Source: Bacteroidota bacterium | GTDB taxonomy: Bacteria; Bacteroidota; Bacteroidia; Bacteroidales; Prolixibacteraceae | Assembly (NCBI GenBank): GCA_024278975.1 | Contig: JAJRSD010000024.1 | Coordinates: 1 to 64,000, forward strand | Direction of reading: 5' to 3' | Length of the DNA: 64,000 nt | Part shown: positions 1-8,492 of the stretch, piece by piece | Layout of the letters: each line of letters opens with the position of its first letter | Numbering within the stretch: the stretch's first letter is position 1 | Made by a program: the position numbers and the translations under genes | Notes under the pieces: model-generated | Databases searched by the model: none | What the model was told of the DNA's origin: nothing | Seen by the model: only the letters and a program-made list of their open reading frames with translations

Positions 1-81
1 AATCTGGCTTAACCCACTTTCCTGCCACTGCTCAATGGCAAGGTACATCTCTTCTTTGCTGTATTTTTGATTTTTTCGCAT
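1..81 (-). CDS. IS66-type accessory protein TnpA, N-terminal fragment cut by the window edge
   Basis: Reading the minus strand from an ATG at 81 gives 27 codons that run off the window. The peptide has a basic start followed by YSKEEMYLAIEQWQESGLS, which resembles the N-terminus of the small TnpA-like accessory proteins of IS66-family elements (a helix-turn-helix protein that accompanies the transposase). No other element gene is visible, so the rest of the insertion sequence must lie to the left. The terminal inverted repeat should lie between 82 and about 250, but I could not place it. The call rests on a short peptide only. Confidence 0.45.
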   Translation of the reverse strand, partial: MRKNQKYSKEEMYLAIEQWQESGLSQI

Positions 82-267
82 GGGGGCAAAGTTACGCCCA
101 AGTCAATCAATCAGCAAGACGGGGTTGGTAGTGGGGATACGAATACACCGAGGGAAATACGGTAAAAATAGGGAAGTACAAATTACCCGTTAGTTTAAGT
201 TATAAAGATGAGTTTGTAAAAAAACTGAAGTTATAGTATACCTTAAAATCAAATTGCTTTTCAATTT

Positions 268-2163
268 TTACTTTTCAGTAATTTTAATGGTAGTTCTCCT
301 GTTAAGCCGTCGTCCCTCTTCGGTTTCGTTACTTGCAATTGGCATTGTATCGCCATAACCGATATATTTTAACACCGAACTATTTATTCCCTTTTCAACT
401 AAATAATCGACAACCGATTTTGCCCTCAACTTCGAAAGTTGCATGTTGTTCTCAGGATTACCCGAACTATCAGTGTGTCCCTGAATTTCGAGTTTCACAC
501 CTTTATTGTTATTCAAAAACAGAATCAATCTATTCAATTCAGATTTCGACCCGGGTAAAATTGCATAAGAATTTGTTTCGTAAAAGATATTGTACAGATT
601 AACTTCAGTACCTATTTCTATCGGTTCAAGTTCTATATTAAACTCTAAAGGAATAGATATTGAGTTTGATTTGCCGAGTGCAACTGTTTGCGAGTAAAAC
701 ATAAAACCCTGCTCCGAGATATTAAACGTGTAGTTACGGTTTGCTTTTAAACAAAGCAACAATTCTCCGTTTTCATTTACACTTTCCAACTCTTTTGCAG
801 CGGTAGTATTATTTAGCTCAACAATTTCGATATTTGTTTGAACAGGTAATTTTGAGTTTCGGTTAATCGCTTTAAAATGAACATAAAAATTAGGCTGTGT
901 ATGTAAACCTCTTGTTAAGTTAAACGCAAAAATTTCGAGCCCCTCCCCTTTTGTACGTGCCGAAGTAAAAAAAGCGGTGTCGCTTATAATATTAACTACC
1001 AGTCCCAGCTCATCGGTTTTTGTATTTATTGGATATCCAAGATTAATAAATTCTCCAACAGAACCCGATTCAGCTACAGTGGCTTCGTACAAATCGTAAC
1101 CGCCCATTCCTAAATACGAGTCGGAAGCAAAATATAACTGGCGGGTTTTAGAATAGTAAAATGGAGATATTTCGTTTCCCAAACCATTAATAGATGATAT
1201 ATTTTCTGGAGACTTCCATTTGGGAGAACCATCATCGGCGAACCCAATTAATTTAGCTCGCCATATATCGCGTTCGCCTTCTCCCCCACTGCGATTACTT
1301 GAAAAATAGAGATATTTTTCATCATCACTAAAAAATGGCTGAGAATCTGATTTCTCAGAATTTAAACTACTTCCTGCATTGACTGGTGTTGTCCACTTTC
1401 CATCAACAAAACGAGAAAAATAGATATCATCGTCGCCAAATCCATCTTCCCGGTTATGTCCTGTAAAAAAAACTATTTCCTTATTGACCGGAACTTTAAT
1501 ATTTCCATCTTCACTAAAATCAGGTTTATTTAATTGATTATAAATTTCAGCATCTAAAGAGTCGGTATTCGAAACAAAACTATCCTGATTCTCATCGTCA
1601 TTTCCATTTTGCTGAATAAAAACCAATCTCTTTCCATCGGTTGACGGTTTTGGCCAGTAAACGTCTTTCGTGTTAGTTACATCTTTGTCAGCAGAATAAT
1701 CTTTTAACGATTGAATATTAAAAATACAGCTTGCCCTTTTGCATGCAAGTGTCAATCTTTTCTTTTCCGATATATATTTATAATTGCTGTAATTATCGTA
1801 AAAAATAAGTGCTTCCGAATAGTTTCCCAACTTATAATAGAGTTCTCCCAGCCGCCACTTTATATACGGATGACTATTTAATTTTACGGCTTTATTCAGG
1901 TGATAAAGTTCGAGCTCCGGCTTTTTTAAATCATCATAAACATAAGAGAGTAACATTTCTACTCCCACCAAACTATCGTTAATTTCCAAAATCTGATTAC
2001 AAAGTTCAATGGTTTTAACGTAATTAGAATCGGAATACTGTTGCTGTGCCTCAGTAAACAATTGCTTCACATCACTATCAGTATCCGTTTGGGCTGCAAC
2101 ATTTACACAAATAAAAAGCATTGTAAACAAAACAACGGATAATTTGACAATACTATTTTTCAT
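268..2163 (-). CDS. OmpA-family outer-membrane protein with TPR and PD40 repeats
   Basis: A 631-residue secreted protein. It begins with a signal peptide (about residues 1-24), then TPR-like helices (about 30-150), then a WD40-like PD40 beta-propeller region (about 170-410, with repeated SxDGKxLxF/YFSSNRSGGEG-type motifs), a short Ig-like or carboxypeptidase-regulatory-like stretch, and a C-terminal OmpA domain (about 510-631) with the peptidoglycan-binding signature around LEIQGHTDSSG and LSKLRAKSVVDYL. This architecture is very common in Bacteroidota, where it is thought to sit in the periplasm or outer membrane and anchor to peptidoglycan; some relatives belong to type IX secretion. It appears monocistronic. 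The exact role is not known. Confidence 0.88.
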   Translation of the reverse strand: MKNSIVKLSVVLFTMLFICVNVAAQTDTDSDVKQLFTEAQQQYSDSNYVKTIELCNQILEINDSLVGVEMLLSYVYDDLKKPELELYHLNKAVKLNSHPYIKWRLGELYYKLGNYSEALIFYDNYSNYKYISEKKRLTLACKRASCIFNIQSLKDYSADKDVTNTKDVYWPKPSTDGKRLVFIQQNGNDDENQDSFVSNTDSLDAEIYNQLNKPDFSEDGNIKVPVNKEIVFFTGHNREDGFGDDDIYFSRFVDGKWTTPVNAGSSLNSEKSDSQPFFSDDEKYLYFSSNRSGGEGERDIWRAKLIGFADDGSPKWKSPENISSINGLGNEISPFYYSKTRQLYFASDSYLGMGGYDLYEATVAESGSVGEFINLGYPINTKTDELGLVVNIISDTAFFTSARTKGEGLEIFAFNLTRGLHTQPNFYVHFKAINRNSKLPVQTNIEIVELNNTTAAKELESVNENGELLLCLKANRNYTFNISEQGFMFYSQTVALGKSNSISIPLEFNIELEPIEIGTEVNLYNIFYETNSYAILPGSKSELNRLILFLNNNKGVKLEIQGHTDSSGNPENNMQLSKLRAKSVVDYLVEKGINSSVLKYIGYGDTMPIASNETEEGRRLNRRTTIKITEK

Positions 2164-2285
2164 ACCAGTTATATTTTATCAGTCGAAATATTAAAATAAA
2201 CCCGAAGTAAATAACATTCTAAAAAAAATGCAAGTTCTGTACTTTATATAAAGCAAAAATTATCAACATATCGGTTGTTGATTTA

Positions 2286-2771
2286 TTATTCTTCATAAAA
2301 TGCTTCAACTCCTGGGTAGTGATATCTATTTCGTGCAACATTCTCGGGGAAATGGAAATAACTTAATTTACCTTTTGCATACTCTACTCCATCTTTATCG
2401 TACAACGAGCACTCTATTTTTGCTAATCTTTTTTCAACTGAAATTAGTCTGCCTTTAATCGTTATTTCACCTTTCGAAAGAGTTAGCGGTTTTAAATATT
2501 CCACATTCATTTCGGCTGTAACTCCTGCTGTTTTCATTTTAATCATAATGATCCATCCTCCCAGCTCGTCGAGTAAAGTGGCTTGAATTCCTCCATGTAG
2601 GATACCATTCCAACCTTCCAATGATTTTCGTGGCTGCCACTTTGCAATCAGATAATCGCCATCTTCCCAGAAATCGAGTTGCAATCCAATCTCATTAAAA
2701 GGTGAGCAGCCAAAACAGTTGTAATTATGTTTCGTTCCTATTTTGATAAAAGGATTTATTATTTTTTTCAT
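2286..2771 (-). CDS. PaaI-like acyl-CoA thioesterase (hotdog fold)
   Basis: A 161-residue cytoplasmic protein of the PaaI/YiaI hotdog-fold thioesterase type. The segment WNGILHGGIQATLLDELGGW matches the family's HGG motif with the following catalytic acidic residue, and the later part (EMNVEYLKPL) matches the second strand of the fold. These enzymes hydrolyse acyl-CoA thioesters; the substrate cannot be told from sequence. It lies downstream of the SPFH gene in the same direction, separated from it by a hairpin, so it may be transcribed separately. Confidence 0.8.
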   Translation of the reverse strand: MKKIINPFIKIGTKHNYNCFGCSPFNEIGLQLDFWEDGDYLIAKWQPRKSLEGWNGILHGGIQATLLDELGGWIIMIKMKTAGVTAEMNVEYLKPLTLSKGEITIKGRLISVEKRLAKIECSLYDKDGVEYAKGKLSYFHFPENVARNRYHYPGVEAFYEE

Positions 2772-2787
2772 CTGTTTACTTTAACCA

Positions 2788-2815
2788 AAACAGGCCGGTA
2801 TAAAACCAGCCTGTT
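2788..2815 (-). terminator. Hairpin, probable terminator of the SPFH gene
   Basis: An inverted repeat with arms AAACAGGCCGG and CCAGCCTGTTT lies between the SPFH stop codon and the thioesterase start. On the minus strand the stem is followed by a short T run (TTTTGG). The tract is short, so termination may be partial. Confidence 0.5.
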
Positions 2816-2835
2816 TAAATATTTTATTCGAAATA

Positions 2836-3654
2836 CTAATTATTTCCCAATATCAGTGGTAAGCCATCTTTACCACTACCAATTACAATTACTTTTGTAT
2901 TTGGCGATTCAGCAAGTTTTATGGTAGCTTCAATTCCACGTTGCTGAAGTATTGCCTTTGTTAAACTGGCATTAATAATACGGTTGTAAGCAGCAATTCC
3001 GTCTGCTTCAATTCTACGACGCTCGGCCTCAGACTTTTCTCTGTCGAGTCTGTATTCGTACGCCAGTGCTTCCTGTTCTGTCTTTAATTTACTTTCGATA
3101 GCATTTTTAATCTGCTCGGGTAAATTAATAGAACGAATAAGCAAAGCTTTCATTTGAATATAATTTTTGCTTAAAACCAGTTTGGTCTCATCAATAATTG
3201 CCATTTCAACTTCTGCCCTTTTGGTTGAATAAATCTCTTCGGCAGTGTAACGCCCTGCAACCTGACGAACTGTTGAGCGCACTTCGGGAATAACCAAAAC
3301 ATTTATATAATTTACCCCAAACTGCTCGTACAAAAATCCTATCTCTTTAAAAATCGGATTAAAACGAACCGTAATATCCATGCTTATGGATAAACCACTT
3401 TTATCTAAAACATCCATTGGCTCGTCGCGTTGTTGTTCGCGTACACCAAAAATGTACATATTATTCCAGGGTGCAATTATATGGAAACCTTCACCATAAA
3501 TATTCTCTTTATCTAAACCACTTGAATAAGGTTTGAATATCACTCCGCGCTCACCGGCATCGAGAATTAAAAACATGCGACCACCAAACAGTAACAAAAC
3601 AATCAGTATTACTACTGCTACAATAATGTAAGTTGACTTAAAATTGAATTTCAT
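2836..3654 (-). CDS. Prohibitin-family (SPFH/Band 7) membrane protein
   Basis: A 272-residue protein with one N-terminal membrane segment (about residues 9-30) followed by an SPFH/Band 7 domain: LDAGERGVIFKPYSSGLDKE, a GEGFHIIAPW segment and the later VRSTVRQVAGRYTAEEIYSTKRAEVE stretch typical of prohibitins. The C-terminal third is rich in charged helices (RLDREKSEAERRRIEADG) that form the coiled coil of the family. Members form large ring or scaffold assemblies at membranes and influence protease activity. No FtsH gene is nearby, so partner and function here are open. Confidence 0.88.
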   Translation of the reverse strand: MKFNFKSTYIIVAVVILIVLLLFGGRMFLILDAGERGVIFKPYSSGLDKENIYGEGFHIIAPWNNMYIFGVREQQRDEPMDVLDKSGLSISMDITVRFNPIFKEIGFLYEQFGVNYINVLVIPEVRSTVRQVAGRYTAEEIYSTKRAEVEMAIIDETKLVLSKNYIQMKALLIRSINLPEQIKNAIESKLKTEQEALAYEYRLDREKSEAERRRIEADGIAAYNRIINASLTKAILQQRGIEATIKLAESPNTKVIVIGSGKDGLPLILGNN

Positions 3655-3725
3655 TTCTATTAATTTTGAATTTTCACAAATGTACGAAGATTAATGAGAT
3701 GATCAGGATAAACGTATACTTTTTA

Positions 3726-3842
3726 ATACCCCCTGCTTCCACTTACAAACGCAAGCATTTGCAAGTTCCAACTATCCCCCTGATTCAGGGGGATGGTCGC
3801 AGTCAATTAACCGTTTAGGTAATTGACGAAGACAGGGGGTAT
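3726..3842. repeat. Clover-leaf palindromic element with terminal inverted repeat
   Basis: Perfect 10-bp ends, ATACCCCCTG (3726-3735) and CAGGGGGTAT (3833-3842), enclose at least two more inverted repeats: ATCCCCCTG/CAGGGGGAT (3774-3794) and CAATTA/TAATTG (3804-3825). This gives a multi-branched foldable unit of 117 bp. It lies in the 371-bp gene-free stretch before the amidotransferase gene. The layout of outer repeat plus inner hairpins resembles the element at 41548-41692. No ORF is present. Confidence 0.65.
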
Positions 3843-3997
3843 CTAATTATCAATCCTCACTAAATATAAAATCATACTTAACATTTAATATCTTCAAATT
3901 TTATTTTTGGTAATAACACAGATATTCATATAAAACTTAAAGTGTGAGTTTGCTCTGATGGGATGATAACCAATATTTCGTTTTTGTTACAAAAGGT

Positions 3998-4005
3998 TAT
4001 ATTTG
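3998..4005 (+). promoter_or_regulatory. Candidate -7 promoter box of the amidotransferase gene
   Basis: TATATTTG matches the Bacteroidota -7 consensus TAnnTTTG, 20 bases before the ATG at 4026. A clear TTTG -33 box at the right distance is absent (an ATTTCG lies near), so this is a candidate only. Confidence 0.4.
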
Positions 4006-4025
4006 AATTTTAAAAATTACAGATA

Positions 4026-5132
4026 ATGAAACGTACATTAATTTTACTGGTTACCCTCATTTTTGTTTACAGCAGTTTTTCGCAAGATTTTTTTAATACT
4101 GATTTTGACAAACGTAAAGAGTATATCATTCTAACCAATCCAACAGTTCGGAATATTAAAACAATTCAATACCTGAACGAAGTACATTTGCTTGATGTGA
4201 ACAGAAGAAAGATGAAATTTGTGGGTGTCTATTATGCTGAGCAGAAATACGATTTCGACCAAACCAAAACTTACATTGAAGAGAATAATCTGAAAAATTT
4301 CTTTTTACAGGAAATTAAAGGAGAATTAAATGAAGATAATCTTTTCAGAAATAACGATGTTTCTGTTCAGCTAAAACAGGTTTTCGATAATTCAATAGGT
4401 GTTTTCTTTTTTGGCGGCCCCGATATTCCTCCGGGAGTTTACAACGAAGAGAATACTCTTTCGATTGTAACCGACCCTGAACGACACTATTTCGAAACCA
4501 CTTTTTTATTTCATCTTCTGGGTAGTTCGCGTAACGAAAATTTTCTTGCATTTTTAAACGACAAACCTTGTTACATGGTTACAGGTTTTTGTCTCGGTAT
4601 GCAAACCATGAATGTTGCTACCGGCGGAACGCTGATACAAGATATTCCATCAGAAATTTATGATGCTGAAACTCCTGAAGAAACAGTTAAGCTTGGTAGA
4701 AAAAATCTGCATCGAAATTACTGGCAAAAAATTGTAACTGATTCATTATTGATGGGAGCGAATTTACACACGATTCAATTTACCGACCACCCGTTTTTTA
4801 AAAAAGCAGTGGGTATCTCTAAAAATCGGGAACCCCGCGTTTACAGTAGCCATCATCAGGCGGTTGAAGAACTTGGAAAAGGGATGAAAGTAACTGCTTT
4901 GTCGCCTGATGGGAAGATCGTTGAAGGGTTGGCTCATAATAAATATCCTCATGTTTTTGCGGTGCAATTTCACCCCGAAGTTGCTGCGCTTTACGAAAAT
5001 ATGTATTTACAGAAATTCACCCCCGAAGATACACCAATGAGTTACCACTATATTATTGGGAAACAAAGTGTAAAATTTCACGAAAAATATTGGAGGTTTA
5101 TTTCTAATATTTTAGGTAATTTGAAGAATTGA
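4026..5132 (+). CDS. Exported class I glutamine amidotransferase (gamma-glutamyl hydrolase-like, PuuD type)
   Basis: A 368-residue protein with a signal peptide (about 1-19) and a class I glutamine amidotransferase domain. The nucleophile is Cys189 in GFCLGMQ, and the catalytic His316 and Glu318 are in FHPEV, so the triad is complete. The residues preceding it (FFGGPDIPPGVY, near 129-139) match the gamma-glutamyl-gamma-aminobutyrate hydrolase (PuuD/peptidase C26) group. The family hydrolyses gamma-glutamyl bonds. Export to the periplasm suggests action on gamma-glutamyl peptides rather than in polyamine breakdown; that is inference. It is a single gene, convergent with the DUF2147 gene, ending only 8 bases from it. 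Confidence 0.8.
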   Translation: MKRTLILLVTLIFVYSSFSQDFFNTDFDKRKEYIILTNPTVRNIKTIQYLNEVHLLDVNRRKMKFVGVYYAEQKYDFDQTKTYIEENNLKNFFLQEIKGELNEDNLFRNNDVSVQLKQVFDNSIGVFFFGGPDIPPGVYNEENTLSIVTDPERHYFETTFLFHLLGSSRNENFLAFLNDKPCYMVTGFCLGMQTMNVATGGTLIQDIPSEIYDAETPEETVKLGRKNLHRNYWQKIVTDSLLMGANLHTIQFTDHPFFKKAVGISKNREPRVYSSHHQAVEELGKGMKVTALSPDGKIVEGLAHNKYPHVFAVQFHPEVAALYENMYLQKFTPEDTPMSYHYIIGKQSVKFHEKYWRFISNILGNLKN

Positions 5133-5140
5133 ATTTATCT

Positions 5141-5557
5141 CTACAATTTTTTCCACTCAAGTGTTTTCCGAAAAATGTATTTCGAACCAACGACAACTAT
5201 ATCCTTTTCCCGCATTTCGGTTATTTTCAAATTAAGAACAAGTCCTTTTTCCGGACCGTACATTTCTCCGTTTATCCACTGTTTCTCATCTTTATCGAAC
5301 TCCAGATTTTCAATAATTTCCATGCCCAACAAGAGGTTATCCCGTTTCTCTTTATCGGGATTTTTTATGTCTTTTGTCTGCCCGTTTTCATAGTTATTCA
5401 AGGCAATTATCTTTCCTGAATATTTATTTCCGGTCTTATAAATTTCCACATCAAGTTGATTTGGCAGACGGTATTTGCCAATTAAATCATCGGGTTGCTG
5501 AGCAAAAATCAGCGATGTTGTGAATATGAGAATTGCTATTAATATAAACTTTTTCAT
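5141..5557 (-). CDS. DUF2147 family exported protein
   Basis: A 138-residue protein with a signal peptide (about 1-19) followed by a small DUF2147-type domain (DLIGKYRLPN at the start, ENGQTKDIKNPD in the middle, and a C-terminal strand ending in FRKTLEWKKL). Its ATG overlaps the stop codon of the DUF1302 gene by one base (TAATG), so the two are translationally coupled. It is the last gene of the minus-strand envelope operon. Function is unknown; the family is periplasmic and sometimes found with lipid and outer-membrane genes. Confidence 0.72.
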   Translation of the reverse strand: MKKFILIAILIFTTSLIFAQQPDDLIGKYRLPNQLDVEIYKTGNKYSGKIIALNNYENGQTKDIKNPDKEKRDNLLLGMEIIENLEFDKDEKQWINGEMYGPEKGLVLNLKITEMREKDIVVVGSKYIFRKTLEWKKL

Positions 5558-6809
5558 TAAAAATTGTATTTAATTTTTGTGTAAACCATAGAATTGTCCT
5601 GATACTGACCAAACTGTCCGGCTCTGTCGCCAACAAAAATATTGCTTCCCAAAAGAATAGAAAAACTATCTTCGAAATCGTAAGTTATTTTCGGACGAAT
5701 AAGTGCATCTCCTTTTGTTAATCCAATGTACGAAAACAGTTCTAAATGCAGAGTTTCGCGTAACGCGTCGTAACGTGCCAGCACTGTTGCCGTATTATTA
5801 ATTTTGTCTTCTACCATTTTATCGTGGTGGTCGAGTATATATTTCTGGATGAATTGTCCACTCATTTTTACTCCGCCAATACTAAAATCCAGCCCAAAAA
5901 CATAGTTCAAATAATCTTTTTGAATGAGTGCATCAACCGCCATCGGATCTTCGGTCTGAAAATATTTACCATTATAATATGCTCCTTCTCCCCGAAAAAT
6001 AACTCCCTTTATTTCGGTACTAAACGAACCACCGCAACATAAAGTCTGTGATGCTGCGGCGTAATTGTCAGCCCGGTTAAAACAGGTGTAGGTGGTGTGG
6101 TTGTGGTGTCTTTTCCGAAATGTTTTTGCACGTGCATTGCAGGATTATCGTCCCATGTATAACCGCCCATTAAATCGAAATCGATTTTCGATGTCATTGC
6201 CGAATACTTTAAAAACAGTTCGCTGTTTTCGAGCGAAGGATGAATAGTACTTTTACTCCAGTCGAAAGTTGGTGGTGCCGGAAAATCGGGTTCGATATAC
6301 CAAATTGAGCTTGACGGAGGACGAACAGTTGGAGTAAACTGAGGAATAAAAATTACCTCAAATGTTCCGTTGCCGATGTAATAATCGAATTTAGCAGCAA
6401 TTATTCCGGTTCTTATTTCATCGAAATCGGGCAGTAAAAATTCAGTTAAATTAAGGGGCGAAACAATGTCGGTAATAAATACGCCATCGGCTTTTCCCCA
6501 AACAATTTGCTGTTTTCCAAGTCGCAAATCGAAGTTTGCAAAATACATATCCATATAAATTTCGCGCATGATAAAACTCAAACTGTCCGCATTATACATA
6601 TACATCATTGGGTTGGCTTTAAACGCAACCTTTTCGCCCCGTTTTTCAAAATTCAGATTTAATGTTTGCTGAACAATTGAAAAATCTCCGCTCTCTACAT
6701 TCACTCCTTCGTAGGTTCGCACAAACCCCGAAACATCAACTTCTTGCGCAATTGAAATCCGGCTTGTAAAACCCACCAGTATCATTAATATTATTACTCT
6801 TGTTTTCAT
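5557..6809 (-). pseudogene. DUF1302-family outer-membrane beta-barrel protein, broken by a one-base frameshift
   Basis: Two minus-strand reading frames, 6009-6809 and 5557-5943, are halves of one protein. The first opens with a signal peptide and has the DUF1302 pattern (RLGKQQIVWGKADGVFITD, then SPLNLTEF). Reading through the stop in the next frame gives GSFSTEIKGVIFRGEGAYY, which continues directly into the second half ending in a C-terminal beta strand with Phe (KIKYNF). One base is missing near 6027-6033, within an ACC-repeat/GG run. The restored protein is 417 residues, normal for the family. DUF1302 proteins are predicted outer-membrane barrels that accompany MMPL exporters and LolA-like periplasmic proteins, as here. 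It could be true decay or a sequencing error. Confidence 0.82.
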
Positions 6810-6829
6810 CTTTTTTAATCTGTTAAATT

Positions 6830-7729
6830 TTAAAATCTTAATTTTTCTGTCATTATTCCAAACCGAATAACATCTATTTTGTGGTCAAAATAAATGTTGT
6901 AATAATCAGAGCCATGATATATTTGTGCAAACAATCCAATATCTTCTAAAAACTTTGGATGATAGTAAAATGTAAGGCTCAGGTTTAATCTGTCTAACGA
7001 AAAATTATCCCAATTATTTATATCTCCAAACATCCAGGTTGATTGCCCTTTTAATGAAATACTTGCATTTCTCTTTTTATTCTGATTACTATTTGGTGGC
7101 ATTTTAAAAATTGAAAATATTGTATTCCATCTGTAAAAACTGTAAATACCATTTAGTTCATCCACCGATAAACCTGGAGGATGAATTTCGAGCGATGTAC
7201 CAAAAAACTGAACAGCATTAAATCTTGAATTGTAAATCGTTTTAATTAATCCCAACTCATAATAATTTGTTGAAAAATTTCCTGTCAATAAATTAATCTC
7301 TCCGTTTTCCAGAAAAAAATCACCGTCTTGACCGTTGGAATGATGCGCAAATTTCCCAAACAAACTTAAACTGTTAACGTTTGTTTTTGAGCTCAATAAA
7401 TAATATGCCGTAATTTGTGGAATATAACTTGGCGTTCTCACCGGGTATGATTCTTCCTGATACATTCTAATAATAATCTGCGGTGTTATTACCCCCATTA
7501 ACCGCGAATTTTTACTTTGCCTGATGTAAAAATTAGGTTTCAGATTCCCTTCAAACCAAAGAGGCTCAATGGTTCCAATATCAGTAGGAAAAGTAATGTA
7601 ACTATTACCCTGATTAACCTGAGCAATTGTTGACAGATTAATTTTCGGAATACTATCGAAACTATCTTGAGAAGAGCATGTTCCCCATAGCATAACCAAT
7701 AATATAGATATGTTACTCTTTTTTAGCAT
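6830..7729 (-). CDS. Outer-membrane phospholipase A-like protein
   Basis: About 299 residues from the ATG at 7729 (an upstream TTG at 7741 is also possible), with a signal peptide. The motif FAHHSNGQDG matches the catalytic HxSNG block of outer-membrane phospholipase A (His and Ser of the His-Ser-Asn triad). The C-terminal repeats of aromatic strands (YHGSDYYNIYFDHKIDVIRFG) resemble the last strands of the 12-stranded OmpLA barrel, including the conserved YN...DH segment. The enzyme hydrolyses phospholipids mislocalised to the outer leaflet. Its place in the operon between a membrane methyltransferase and the DUF1302 barrel supports a role in outer-membrane lipid remodelling. Membership in the family is likely; activity is not shown. 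Confidence 0.75.
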   Translation of the reverse strand: MLKKSNISILLVMLWGTCSSQDSFDSIPKINLSTIAQVNQGNSYITFPTDIGTIEPLWFEGNLKPNFYIRQSKNSRLMGVITPQIIIRMYQEESYPVRTPSYIPQITAYYLLSSKTNVNSLSLFGKFAHHSNGQDGDFFLENGEINLLTGNFSTNYYELGLIKTIYNSRFNAVQFFGTSLEIHPPGLSVDELNGIYSFYRWNTIFSIFKMPPNSNQNKKRNASISLKGQSTWMFGDINNWDNFSLDRLNLSLTFYYHPKFLEDIGLFAQIYHGSDYYNIYFDHKIDVIRFGIMTEKLRF

Positions 7730-7769
7730 TATCTTAAACAATGTATTGTTCTATTAAATCAGGCAGTTA

Positions 7770-8486
7770 TTATACTTTCAATTTCAATCTTTTTGTCTTG
7801 CGTTTTTTATAACTACGTAGTACAAAATAGGCTACAATTAATATTGTTAATACAACAATGAAATAGGTTGAACCTTCAATCGATATTTCCGAGAATCTAT
7901 TCCAATAATAGTTATACGCAAAAAGCAATATGCTCCCAAACATCCATAGAAAGGCTGTGTTATATTCATTCATTAAAACTTTTTGTACATCAAAGCCGTT
8001 GTCTTTAAATGTTTTTACAATGCCTTGTAAATTAGGCAACCACCTGTTTACCTTTTTGCAGTACTCGTCGTAACTGTGACCAAATTTAGTACGCAGGTAA
8101 TTCTCTTCTGCAATTATTATTGTCTGGTAAATGAACACAAAAAGGGGGACCATAATTACGAGTGCAAAAATGGAATTTGATAAAATGCTCATTCCCGCAA
8201 TCATCAAAACATTTCCAACATACATTGGGTTTCTGCTATGCGAAAAAATTCCGTCTGTTACCAATCCATCGGCATAAATACGCCTGTTTTTACCTCCCCT
8301 TACAATATACACCAACCCAATTGTTACCATTCTTACTAATTGTCCAAAGGTAGTAATTGCAAGCCCTATGATAAACGTTGCAATGTAGTTTTCTGATATT
8401 CTCGGAAATGGTAAAAATAAAATGGCATAAAAAACAGGGAACAAAAAGTTTCGTGTTTTAAAAAATAAGTTACCAATGCGTTCCAT
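7770..8486 (-). CDS. Integral-membrane methyltransferase of the ICMT/PEMT type
   Basis: A 238-residue protein with four to six membrane segments. The C-terminal half holds the family's SAM-binding pattern: HSRNPMYVGNVLMIAGMSI followed by EENYLRTKFGHSYDEYCKKV and RWLP. This is the signature of isoprenylcysteine carboxyl methyltransferase and phospholipid N-methyltransferase-like membrane enzymes (RNPxYxG, then EExxLxxxFGxxYxxY). Substrates in bacteria are mostly unknown lipids or lipidated molecules. Only six bases separate it from the upstream CmoA-like gene, so the pair is probably co-translated. A final membrane pair (about 180-230) is an extra C-terminal extension. Confidence 0.78.
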   Translation of the reverse strand: MERIGNLFFKTRNFLFPVFYAILFLPFPRISENYIATFIIGLAITTFGQLVRMVTIGLVYIVRGGKNRRIYADGLVTDGIFSHSRNPMYVGNVLMIAGMSILSNSIFALVIMVPLFVFIYQTIIIAEENYLRTKFGHSYDEYCKKVNRWLPNLQGIVKTFKDNGFDVQKVLMNEYNTAFLWMFGSILLFAYNYYWNRFSEISIEGSTYFIVVLTILIVAYFVLRSYKKRKTKRLKLKV

Positions 8487-8492
8487 TTGTAT

